From a virus: 37,553 bases of DNA. Each line of letters opens with the position of its first letter. Position 1 is the first letter of the stretch. A program made the position numbers and the translations under genes. Below, piece by piece: positions 30,920-37,553 of this stretch. The stretch lies in IMG/VR virus record IMGVR_UViG_3300025872_000143, positions 1 through 37,553 of that record, one strand, 5' to 3'. The notes beneath the pieces are model-generated. The model made no database searches and was not told where the DNA came from. It saw only the letters and a list, made by a program, of their open reading frames with translations.

Positions 30920-33652
30920 CTAAATCCTTCCCTCAAAGGGACCACGCGGCCGGGCAAGGCGCCACGCCTCGTCAAGCGTCATTTGCCCAATACCACGCAT
31001 CGGAGTTTCGACGGAAGGCTTGCGATACCAAGGCCGAGCCATTACACAATATCTCGCTGCGTCAGCGGAATGATCTTCGGACTTGGTGTCGATATCTTCG
31101 GGGCGAATATCATCATGTTGCAAAACCGGCACCGTGCGGATGAAATCGACCGCCGTGTTGAACGCATACAGCATGGGGCCGCCATCATCGCCCAGCAGGC
31201 GGTCCCGCACCATCGTCCATCCGGCAATGCGCGAATTATCCGCCGGTCGGAGGGATACGCCATTGCGCCCCATGATCTCGGCGTGTGACGGGCCGCCATC
31301 CACTTTCCAACAGGCCGGGTCAGCAACGCGGAAGTCGATTTTTTCGCCGTATTCGCGCTCTCGAATCCCCCGCGCGATATCAGCCGTCGCCATGCGAAGG
31401 CCCTCGTTCGAGGAACCCTCCTTCGCGCCATACCACTCTCTATATAGTATCATCGCCCCCTGCGGGAATTGCCGCGTCCGCGCGTTCGGCGCCTCCCGAT
31501 ACGGCACATACACTGGGTTGCCGTCACTAACCGCCCACCATTGAGCGCAAAAAGGCCGGGCCGACCCCCAATCGAACCCCATGAACCGAACCCAATGCGG
31601 CGGGATTTCAAACGGTTCAATGACGTGCCGCTCCGTGTCGAAACAGTCGAAAAACGCGCCGGCAACAACGTTCCAATCGCCCGTGAGCCACGCCTTCACC
31701 AACGCCTCGGACCCAACGAGATACAGGCGATTGACGTAATCAGGGTCTCGCGCCAGCAGCGCCTTGTTGTCCTGAACCCGGCTCGGGATATACACATACC
31801 GATGCGATCCGCCGCTCGGCAGCTTGCGCTCCATCACCTTCATGCCCTGCGGCGCCGGATCAATGAACCGCCGCTTGATCCACTGATGACCAGCACCCCC
31901 AGGGTTTGCCGTCATCGTCAACTGCGTAGGCACACCCTTGACCGAACGCAACGCACCAAAAAGCATGTCGATCGGTGCGCTTGTGGAATAGTTGCCCGCC
32001 TCCTCGACTGCCGCGTCGCTCAGATTCTGCCCCTGATACTTCGATGCGTCTGCGGAACTTTCCAGTGGGCGAAACCGAATGCGAGCCCCGCTTTTGAACA
32101 CAAACGTCTTCTGCTGCTCACGCCAAGACGCACCCAGCGGGGCGTAAATCTCCTTGGCGCGCTCGATCAAGTCATCAGTCTGCGGCATCTCCTGCCGAAA
32201 AAATACGGCGTTGACGCCAGAGCCGTATCTGCTCGCTTTGATCGCCCACTTGCCAAGAATGCCGTCTGTGTTGTGCGTCGCGATCATGGTCTTCCCGACA
32301 AGATACAGACCATCATCATGTGCGACTTTGATGCAGCGCATCGGAACGGGAGCAATTTTCGACACAGAGACGATGAATCTCCGGTTCACCGTTGGGCGCA
32401 TCTCATCAAATTTCTGCCGCTCCAACTTTCTCGGCAAATGAAACGCAGGGAAAGGCGCCAAAAACTTGATACGCCACGTCGTCCCAACGTCCCGTCCGTT
32501 GATCGTCGCCTGCTTGGATCGAATCACTCCCTTAATGCCAAGGGATGACAGCAAATCAAGCGTGTCTTCGATCAGGTCAAGATTGGAAAACCCGATTTCG
32601 ATTTGGCCTCGCTGGTCGCAATAGCCGTCCGTGTCCAAAATCCCACGCAACAATTCGCGCCTCTGTTCAAGCGAGGCTCGTAGGTATTGGGGGGGAATGC
32701 GTTTCACATCCGCAAGGCCAAGATGACGCAACTTCGTCGTCATTCCCTCAAATCGGACATCCACGAACGGCGTCTTTCTCGGCGGCTGATCATCCACACT
32801 CATCCAGGCCGGCGGGGGAAATTTGTGGGCCAAAACCTCCCAATCCGGTTGTCCTATGCCGATGTAACCGCCACGCTGATACCCGTCGCCCAGCCATGCG
32901 CCAAGCACGTAAGGATCAATCGGCAACTCGACAGCCGGCAATTCGATCGGACTCGTTAGAGCAATCGAGTGATTGACCTCCTTGCCATCCATCAAGGACG
33001 CCGCGATCTTCGCCGTTGTGCGAATACCCCCCGTCGATGCCTCCTTATACTCATGAAGACGCTCGCGGTTCCTTTTTGTCACATCCGCCGACACACCCGG
33101 CTTCTGACTAACCGCCTTGGCCCGCGACGGACGCGAAGCACGCCGCTTTGCGCGCCACTCCTCATTCGCCTTGGCAGCATATTTCCGTTCTTTCGCCGTC
33201 ATCGTGTGCCAAAGATGCTCGGCATCAGCCAAGATCACATCGCCGGTATTGAACAGAACCTCATACGATTCAGGCGCCTCCATAATCGGAGACACCCACT
33301 CCACCTCGACAGGTTCCCCACGCGGAGAAAATACGCGATCTCCTACAGATACAGTCCCCATGGTCTTGTAGCCAGACGGATCAGTGTCGAGCGTAACCGG
33401 CACTAATGTCTCAGTCCAAAGACGCTTCCCTCCGCCTCGACTACCTCCGAAGAGCACTTCTGCTACAGGGCAATCAACATATGCTTTCTGTGGTCCTGAC
33501 TGCGGGGACCAAACTACTTCATCTTTCTGCGGATTTAGTTTGAGGCCAGCCGCAGAGTGAAACTCAGGCGCCCGGTATGCCGCATCGGCAGCCCGCTTCT
33601 TGTATTCGCGCCCAGCGTTGGCTGCCGCTTGCCTGGACGTGAACCCGCTCAC
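30920..33652 (-). CDS. terL: Large terminase subunit (terL), interrupted by an intein
   Basis: 910 residues as translated; about 525 after splicing. Starts with GTG at 33652 (GTGA overlap with terS). ATPase domain: EVVWSPQSGPQKAYVD, LFGGSRGGGK at 67-76 (Walker A, split before its Thr), continuing after the intein as TDGILGKWAIKASRYGSGVN; Walker B-like LSDAAVEEAGNY; motif III TMTANPGGAGHQWIKRRFID. Nuclease domain (RNase H-like) with VRFMGFDWGSARPFCAQWWA, FRVADPACWKVD and PEDIDTKSEDHSADAARY carrying the acidic metal-binding residues. It packages DNA into the prohead with the small subunit and portal. Correct activity requires intein removal because the insertion splits the P-loop. Confidence 0.93.
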   Translation of the reverse strand: MSGFTSRQAAANAGREYKKRAADAAYRAPEFHSAAGLKLNPQKDEVVWSPQSGPQKAYVDCPVAEVLFGGSRGGGKRLWTETLVPVTLDTDPSGYKTMGTVSVGDRVFSPRGEPVEVEWVSPIMEAPESYEVLFNTGDVILADAEHLWHTMTAKERKYAAKANEEWRAKRRASRPSRAKAVSQKPGVSADVTKRNRERLHEYKEASTGGIRTTAKIAASLMDGKEVNHSIALTSPIELPAVELPIDPYVLGAWLGDGYQRGGYIGIGQPDWEVLAHKFPPPAWMSVDDQPPRKTPFVDVRFEGMTTKLRHLGLADVKRIPPQYLRASLEQRRELLRGILDTDGYCDQRGQIEIGFSNLDLIEDTLDLLSSLGIKGVIRSKQATINGRDVGTTWRIKFLAPFPAFHLPRKLERQKFDEMRPTVNRRFIVSVSKIAPVPMRCIKVAHDDGLYLVGKTMIATHNTDGILGKWAIKASRYGSGVNAVFFRQEMPQTDDLIERAKEIYAPLGASWREQQKTFVFKSGARIRFRPLESSADASKYQGQNLSDAAVEEAGNYSTSAPIDMLFGALRSVKGVPTQLTMTANPGGAGHQWIKRRFIDPAPQGMKVMERKLPSGGSHRYVYIPSRVQDNKALLARDPDYVNRLYLVGSEALVKAWLTGDWNVVAGAFFDCFDTERHVIEPFEIPPHWVRFMGFDWGSARPFCAQWWAVSDGNPVYVPYREAPNARTRQFPQGAMILYREWYGAKEGSSNEGLRMATADIARGIREREYGEKIDFRVADPACWKVDGGPSHAEIMGRNGVSLRPADNSRIAGWTMVRDRLLGDDGGPMLYAFNTAVDFIRTVPVLQHDDIRPEDIDTKSEDHSADAARYCVMARPWYRKPSVETPMRGIGQMTLDEAWRLARPRGPFEGRI
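32270..33424 (-). mobile_element. Class 3-type intein with LAGLIDADG homing endonuclease, in the terL P-loop
   Basis: 385 residues, R77 to N461 of the precursor. The insertion is between Lys and Thr of the Walker A (GGSRGGGK / TDGILGKW). It has an N-terminal block A-like LWTETLVPVTL...GTVSVGDRVFSP without a Cys/Ser/Thr at position 1. Block B has ADAEHLW (W148), block F has MRCIKVAHDDGLYLVG (C440), block G ends ATHN (T459, H460, N461) followed by Thr. Trp-Cys-Thr is the signature of class 3 inteins, which use the block F Cys as first nucleophile. The insert holds two DOD motifs: PYVLGAWLGDGYQ (about 247-259) and ELLRGILDTDGYCD (333-346), the LAGLIDADG endonuclease. Confidence 0.9.
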
Positions 33653-34362
33653 TCCTCAGGCTCCACGTCAATCGCGTCTTTCCTCGGCTTCGAGGCCGAA
33701 TAAACCTCTTCCCAGGACTCGGCATCAAGCACTTCGCCCGACACGATCTTGACCTTGGCGCTCACATCCACGTCCACCTTGGCCACGAACATCTGCAAAT
33801 GCTCGCCCAAAGCACGCCAAGCCGCAACGCGACTGGCCGGCGTGCTGTCCGTCTCCCCGCTGACCTTCTTGAACTGCCCACGCGCTTCCTTCAACAAACC
33901 ATTCAGCACCACGTCCTGCGTCACCGCATTCTCGCGCGCCCGACGCTCTAATAGATAGACAAGCGCCTTCCCAACCGTGCGGTTCGCTTTCAGCGCACGC
34001 ATCGAATGCGGAGACACGGGATACCCGGCCGCCTTCGCCGCCTCGCGATAGTCCATGCACTCGACCATCGTTGTCACGAACGACAACTGCTGAGGCGTCA
34101 GCGACCGCAACGGGCCACTGCCATCCTTCAAAAACTTCTCGATCGGCGTCGTCACGCTCCAAGTCTGCTGACCATTGCGCCACTTCGAGTTGCGTTCACG
34201 ATCAAAGTCAGCATCATCCGCCTTGACGACCGCCTTCGTCGCCTTGGCCACATCCCCGATCAAGCCGTCGATTTCAGAGCCCTGATACTGCTTGCTCGAA
34301 ATGCGAACGCGCGGCTTCTCGTCGCCACCCGATCGAACGCTATCCCACCAAGCCGCCGGCAT
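33649..34362 (-). CDS. terS: Small terminase subunit (terS)
   Basis: 237 residues; ATG at 34362 with AAGGG upstream. Characteristic terS segment LTPQQLSFVTTMVECMDYRE, AAKAAGYPVSPHSMRALKAN, RTVGKALVYLLERRARENAV and TQDVVLNGLLKEARGQ, i.e. an N-terminal helix-turn-helix-like DNA recognition unit and the T-x-x-x-V-L-x-x-L-x-x-E-A motif common in small terminases. It begins with MPAAWWDSVR and a basic linker. The stop overlaps the terL start as GTGA, the usual terS-terL gene order. Sequence-based call supported by position. Confidence 0.85.
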   Translation of the reverse strand: MPAAWWDSVRSGGDEKPRVRISSKQYQGSEIDGLIGDVAKATKAVVKADDADFDRERNSKWRNGQQTWSVTTPIEKFLKDGSGPLRSLTPQQLSFVTTMVECMDYREAAKAAGYPVSPHSMRALKANRTVGKALVYLLERRARENAVTQDVVLNGLLKEARGQFKKVSGETDSTPASRVAAWRALGEHLQMFVAKVDVDVSAKVKIVSGEVLDAESWEEVYSASKPRKDAIDVEPEE

Positions 34363-34963
34363 TCGTTTCCCTTTCAGCCTTCTTTGCCTTCAACCGACGC
34401 ATCCGATCCAGAACGCTCTCCTCCTGAACCTCCCCACGTAATTTCGCCAAATAGTGAAGCACCGCCGGAAGTTCCTTCAGTTTCTCCCGCTCATCGCGGC
34501 GCAGTTCCAGCGCCAGCTTCTCCGCACGCAAGCGAACCTCGGACTCCTCAAGCCCAGGCTCCATCTCCGCTATCTCATCCGCCAGCGCCGCCATGATCGC
34601 CATGGCCACGTCACTCGTTATCGCGTCACGGCGCCAAGCCCCCTGGTTCGGGACGATCCCGTCACGCAGTTCAGAATACGCAAGCCCGCGATCCTTCTGC
34701 TTCTGCAAGTGAGACCGCAGGCCGTTCCCCAGCAGCCAATATTTCGTCTCCTCCGGGAACCCGTCGAGCGCCCACTCCATGTGGCCCTCTGCCCCATCCG
34801 TCAGCAAAAGATGGCGCTTCACGTCGATTTCCGTTTTGAAAGCCGGCGACCCACGCGGCTTCATGGGCTTCTTCTTCGACGGCGCGCTATTCAAGGAACG
34901 CAGTGGCCTCTGAACAACTCTCGGTTCGACTTGTGGGAAACCTAGATCAACGCCGAAATCCAT
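34340..34963 (-). CDS. Hypothetical protein, first gene of the leftward late operon
   Basis: 207 residues from the ATG at 34963, which has GGGAG about 6 nt upstream; a GTG at 35005 would give 221. Segments LTDGAEGHMEWALDGFPEET, KYWLLGNGLRSHLQKQKDRG, LRDGIVPNQGAWRRDAITSD and VAMAIMAALADEIAEMEPGL, then a long basic helix. It has no motif I recognise. Overlaps terS by 23 nt. Being the first gene of the operon it may regulate late genes or assist DNA packaging, but this is only positional. Confidence 0.6.
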   Translation of the reverse strand: MDFGVDLGFPQVEPRVVQRPLRSLNSAPSKKKPMKPRGSPAFKTEIDVKRHLLLTDGAEGHMEWALDGFPEETKYWLLGNGLRSHLQKQKDRGLAYSELRDGIVPNQGAWRRDAITSDVAMAIMAALADEIAEMEPGLEESEVRLRAEKLALELRRDEREKLKELPAVLHYLAKLRGEVQEESVLDRMRRLKAKKAERETNAGGLVG

Positions 34964-35080
34964 ACCTTGCTCCCGCGTCTCGCTATCCCACAAACCACTC
35001 GCCACAGATGATATCCCTTGCGAACCGCTTCTTTATATGCCTCCCTTCCAACCCGGTGCAACCATCTTGCGGAGTTCTCC

Positions 35081-35497
35081 ATGCCCGCTCCCATCACGAT
35101 CACCGAGGAAACACTCCACATCGTCCGCCGGCTTCGAGAAAACAAAGCCACGCTCGACGTGATCGCCGAACGCATAGGATGCTCCAGAACAACCGTTACA
35201 GACATCCTCAATCGTCACGGCATCCCACGCAACGGCCGATCACCCCATCCGCCCCGCCCCATCACCACCCAAACCCGCCTCGACCCCAATCGAAACGCCC
35301 TCATCTACCCACTCACCCCCGAAGCCCGCGCGCTCCGGCCACTCAATAAGGCCGACGAACCACTCCCCGCCGGGCACCCCCTCACATGGGGACTCATCCA
35401 ACCCCAAACCAAATACCCCCAAGACGCAACACCCAAGCTCCTGCGCCCAATCCAGCGCGAGCCAGGATGGACAGACCCTAATCCGTGGCGGGTTTGA
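35081..35497 (+). CDS. Helix-turn-helix DNA-binding protein
   Basis: 138 residues from the ATG at 35081 (GGAG 6 nt upstream); the frame opens earlier at a TTG (35018) that lacks a good ribosome site. Residues 8-48 form a homeodomain-like HTH: TEETLHIVRRLRENKATLDV, IAERIGCSRTTVTDILNRHG, similar to resolvase/HTH_38-type recognition domains. The C-terminal part is Pro/Arg-rich with PLTPEARALRPLNKADEPLP and AGHPLTWGLI, a motif seen in proteins of alphaproteobacterial phages. It is divergent from the late operon and next to a candidate operator (35516-35532). Probably a transcriptional regulator of early/late switching. Confidence 0.75.
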   Translation: MPAPITITEETLHIVRRLRENKATLDVIAERIGCSRTTVTDILNRHGIPRNGRSPHPPRPITTQTRLDPNRNALIYPLTPEARALRPLNKADEPLPAGHPLTWGLIQPQTKYPQDATPKLLRPIQREPGWTDPNPWRV

Positions 35498-35512
35498 GGG
35501 CTATATGCCCCC

Positions 35513-35542
35513 TTGCGTCGTTTCTTACGACGGCCATAAAAT
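35513..35542 (+). promoter_or_regulatory. Candidate promoter with embedded inverted repeat upstream of the VapE gene
   Basis: TTGCGT at 35513-35518 and TAAAAT at 35537-35542 are separated by 18 nt. Within them CGTCGT (35516-35521) and ACGACG (35527-35532) form a 6-bp inverted repeat with a 5-nt spacer, the shape of an operator. It could bind the HTH protein encoded just upstream. Matches are moderate, so this is tentative. Confidence 0.4.
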
Positions 35543-35545
35543 AAA

Positions 35546-35573
35546 AGCCTCCCGGTCGGCAAACCGGGAGGCT
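35546..35573 (-). terminator. Intrinsic terminator oriented leftward, in the leader of the VapE gene
   Basis: A perfect 11-bp stem AGCCTCCCGGT / ACCGGGAGGCT with a 6-nt loop. On the minus strand the stem is followed by TTTATTTTATGG, a U-rich tract; on the plus strand no such tract follows. So it should stop leftward transcripts, not the rightward VapE mRNA, although the same hairpin lies in that mRNA's leader. No leftward gene is visible to its right in the window, so the source of such a transcript is unclear. Confidence 0.65.
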
Positions 35574-35626
35574 CAACAAGGTGTGCGGTGCTAGCCGCTC
35601 GCCTAACGCATAAGGACAGTTATGCT

Positions 35627-36919
35627 ATGGCTATCAGCGACTTTAGCGGCCCAAACAACGACATGCAAGCGGTCGATCTATCCTCGGAACGCGGGAAAAG
35701 GGCCGTGGCCGCCAACTTAGCTAGAAATGAGTCTAACGTTCCTTACCCAACCCTAGACAACATCCTGACGATCTTTCGTCACGATCCAGCCCTTCAGGGC
35801 ATTTCGCAACTCAATGAGTTCAACCAAACCGCATTTCTCATGCGGCACCCGCCCGCCATCGAACACGCGGCTCACAATCTTCCAGGCCCATACCCTAGGC
35901 AGTGGACCGACGTGGATAAGTCATTCATTTTGGCTTACATTCAAAGGAAATGGATCAGCAAGGCAACAATAGGGCAAATCGACGCAGCCGTTCATGCAAT
36001 GGCCGCCATCGAAAGGTTTCACCCCATCAGAGACTGGCTCGGCTCTTTGAAGTGGGATGGCGTGCGCCGGATCGACACATGGCTACAAAACGCATTCGGG
36101 ACTGAAGACACGCCCTACACCCGAGATGTCGGCATCAAAACGCTCGTCGCATCCGTTAGGAGAATTTTTCACCCGGGATGCAAGTTTGACCACATGCCAA
36201 TTCTCGAAGGGCTTCAGGGAATCGGAAAATCAAGAGCTATTCGGGTTCTCTACGGAGAAGCCTATTTTTCCGACTCAATAACACACGACCTCTCGTCCAA
36301 AGACGCGGCCATCAATCTAAGAGGCGTGTGGGCTGTTGAAATGGCCGAAATCGGCCAACTTCGCCGCAACGAGGTTGAGGTCATCAAGGCTTACATAACC
36401 AGACAAGTCGATAAATTCCGAGCCCCATACGACCGAGAGGACACAATCCGCCCGCGCCAAAACATTTTTTGGGGAACCACAAACGCATCAACATACCTTC
36501 AAGACGCTACAGGGAACAGGCGCTTTTGGCCAATATCATGCACTCGATCAAACGTGGCATGGATCATCGAAAATCGCGATCAATTATGGGCAGAAGCAGT
36601 CGCCGTCGAAGACGCCGGTGAACCACTATGGCTTGAAAACGAAGACTCCGCAGCCATCGCACACGAGGTCCAAATCACTCGCGTTGACGACGAAGATGTG
36701 TGGGATAGCAAAGTCGCAGAATACGTATCCAACAAAGAAACCGTGGCCATCTCAGACTTCCTGGAAACAAAACTCTCCATCTTCCCAGGGCAACAAGACA
36801 AGCGGCACCAAATGCGCGTCGCCGCCATCCTCAAACGCCTAGGGTGGGAGCGAAAGACCATGCGAATGAACGGAGCAGTCACCAAAACGTGGGTGAAAAA
36901 AGACGCTGTTACCACCTAA
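35627..36919 (+). CDS. VapE-like (virulence-associated E) superfamily helicase/primase-associated ATPase
   Basis: 430 residues from the ATG at 35627 with AAGGA about 10 nt upstream; the frame opens further up at a non-ATG codon. N-terminal helical region to ~130, then IERFHPIRDWLGSLKWDGVR, the typical pre-ATPase segment of VapE. Walker A GLQGIGKS (195-202), Walker B GVWAVEMAEI (233-242), NIFWGTTNASTYLQDATGNR and RFWPI with an Arg finger region (279-303). This SF3/AAA+-type family replaces or supports replicative helicases in phages and satellites. C-terminal region (DDEDVWDSKVAEYVSNKETV; LKRLGWERKTMRMNGAVTKT) forms a winged-helix-like end. The stop lies within a GTTACCACC iteron. Likely involved in phage DNA replication with the adjacent iterons. 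Confidence 0.85.
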   Translation: MAISDFSGPNNDMQAVDLSSERGKRAVAANLARNESNVPYPTLDNILTIFRHDPALQGISQLNEFNQTAFLMRHPPAIEHAAHNLPGPYPRQWTDVDKSFILAYIQRKWISKATIGQIDAAVHAMAAIERFHPIRDWLGSLKWDGVRRIDTWLQNAFGTEDTPYTRDVGIKTLVASVRRIFHPGCKFDHMPILEGLQGIGKSRAIRVLYGEAYFSDSITHDLSSKDAAINLRGVWAVEMAEIGQLRRNEVEVIKAYITRQVDKFRAPYDREDTIRPRQNIFWGTTNASTYLQDATGNRRFWPISCTRSNVAWIIENRDQLWAEAVAVEDAGEPLWLENEDSAAIAHEVQITRVDDEDVWDSKVAEYVSNKETVAISDFLETKLSIFPGQQDKRHQMRVAAILKRLGWERKTMRMNGAVTKTWVKKDAVTT

Positions 36920-37177
36920 GAAGCCAAGAGGTGGTAACGAGAGGCCAAGAGGTGGTAACACAACAAACGTTCCCCGCGAGCCACGGAATCCCATTTTCTG
37001 AGAAAAAAGGTGGTAACAAACAATAGGTGGTAACGGGGGTGGTAACGCCCCAACCCACTGTAACTGTTATGTTGTTACCACCGTTACCACCGTTACCACC
37101 TATATCATCACTATGCACACGCGCACGCAGGATAGGGGGTTTTGAAAATTAGGTGGTAACGTGGTTACAGTGGTAAC
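36908..37177. repeat. GGTGGTAAC iteron array, candidate replication origin or regulatory region
   Basis: The 9-mer GGTGGTAAC occurs at 36930, 36951, 37009, 37026, 37038 and 37152 on the + strand (start positions), and its complement GTTACCACC at 36908, 37074, 37083 and 37092. A one-mismatch copy AGTGGTAAC is at 37169. The first two forward copies lie in a 16-bp identical unit GCCAAGAGGTGGTAAC spaced by 21 bp (about two helical turns); three inverted copies are exact 9-bp tandems. CCACTGTAAC (37055-37064) and GTTACAGTGG (37164-37173) form a further inverted pair. Ten exact copies in about 250 bp cannot be chance. Position just after a replication ATPase suggests initiator binding. Confidence 0.75.
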
Positions 37178-37553
37178 AGATGGCCCATCCGCGATGCGAT
37201 CCGTAGTGAGCGTGCATGGGACCCGGGACTCCCAGGCCGGGAACCCGCGGCCGGTTTTTGCACCCCCCGGGGGGTCTGCCCATGGCGTGGGAAATTCGAC
37301 ACCCCCCCGGCCCCTAGCCTGCTGACGCCGGCCTCGGCGCCGGCCAAGCTGTCACTCTACGCACGCCATGCCGTTAAGCCGCCTTAGCGGTGCTGACTGG
37401 CAGGGCGTGGGAAGCCGAGGCGAGGCGGCGCAGGGCGGTGCGAGGCAGGGCATGGGGCGCAGCGCTGGCGCCAACCAGGCAATTCACGCATTGGTTGCGT
37501 GGAACCTTGCATACGTATGCAAGGTCGGCGATGCGGGGGAAGGGGCGCCGACA
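37178..37553. other. Non-coding GC-rich region at the right end
   Basis: No convincing gene: only short shadow frames are open on either strand. It holds an ACCCCCCGGGGGGT 14-bp palindrome at 37262-37275, several GC-rich short repeats (GCCGGCC, GGCGTGGG/GGCATGGGG variants) and a 20-bp palindrome at 37505-37524, listed separately. It may be part of the origin or regulatory region started by the iterons, or a leader of the next gene beyond the window. Nothing more can be supported. Confidence 0.5.
37505..37524. promoter_or_regulatory. Perfect 20-bp palindrome, candidate operator or origin site
   Basis: CCTTGCATACGTATGCAAGG is its own exact reverse complement. A palindrome of this length with no loop is the classic form of a dimeric repressor operator or a resolution/replication site, not a terminator. 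It sits in a non-coding, GC-rich region near the right edge and may control a gene just outside the window. Site is seen directly; role is inferred. Confidence 0.55.

Noticed and set aside
35018-35080. Upstream extension of the HTH gene from a TTG at 35018
   Set aside because: No Shine-Dalgarno before the TTG; the ATG at 35081 has GGAG 6 nt upstream and gives a protein that begins right before the HTH.
36844-37026. Short + strand open frame with EVVTRGQEVVT-like repeats over the iterons
   Set aside because: The repeat peptide simply reflects the 21-bp iteron period; no ribosome site and it overlaps the VapE end.
1-37553. tRNA or tmRNA genes, integrase and attachment sites
   Set aside because: No cloverleaf-like sequence, integrase motif or long terminal direct repeat was found by eye; absence by eye is not proof.

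Overview
The window is part of the genome of a tailed bacteriophage or prophage, most likely a short-tailed (podovirus, P22-like assembly) phage. Reading leftward from about 35 kb on the minus strand is an almost gapless late operon. It runs from the small and large terminase through a P22-type portal, scaffold, major capsid and decoration proteins, a gp4-like tail adaptor, a gp10-like tail protein and ejection proteins (one with a transglycosylase domain), to a set of tail fibres and spikes and a lysis-type cassette. Most junctions are ATGA, GTGA or TAATG overlaps, so translation is probably coupled. The DNA is GC-rich. I infer a GC-rich proteobacterial host, perhaps an alphaproteobacterium, but no host gene, tRNA, attachment site or integrase is visible to prove it.

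Layout: 1-478 (+) holds the end of a rightward operon that converges on the late operon. One of its genes appears frameshifted. 475-2726 (-) is a lysis-like block: DUF5675 protein, RyR-domain protein, a Trp-rich small protein, a two-TM holin-like protein, a TM plus coiled-coil protein, a Gly-rich peptide and a 31-residue membrane peptide. 2723-12067 (-) encodes receptor-binding and fibre proteins: a LamG-like lectin, a 1158-residue pectate-lyase-type tailspike, three collagen-like proteins and one fibre with YadA-head-like repeats. 12071-21581 (-) holds ejection and tail-machine genes with a GNAT acetyltransferase among them. 21591-23824 (-) holds a glycosyltransferase/MptE-like fusion and a hexapeptide-repeat acyltransferase. 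23824-34963 (-) is the head and packaging module. Beyond a divergent junction, 35081-36919 (+) carries an HTH protein and a VapE-type helicase, followed by about 270 bp of GGTGGTAAC iterons that look like a replication origin or regulatory array.

The most notable content is two independent self-splicing elements in essential morphogenesis genes. (1) The major capsid gene is split by a 992-nt group I intron, with P1, P7 and P9 pairings readable by eye. Its HNH homing endonuclease gene is encoded ANTISENSE to the capsid gene and appears to have its own sigma70-like promoter inside the intron core. (2) The large terminase carries a 385-residue intein exactly in the Walker A lysine-threonine step. 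It lacks an N-terminal Cys/Ser and has the Trp-Cys-Thr signature of class 3 inteins plus a LAGLIDADG-type endonuclease domain.

Limits: all homology calls come from reading protein sequences from memory of families, without searches. Fibre and small hypothetical proteins are the least certain.
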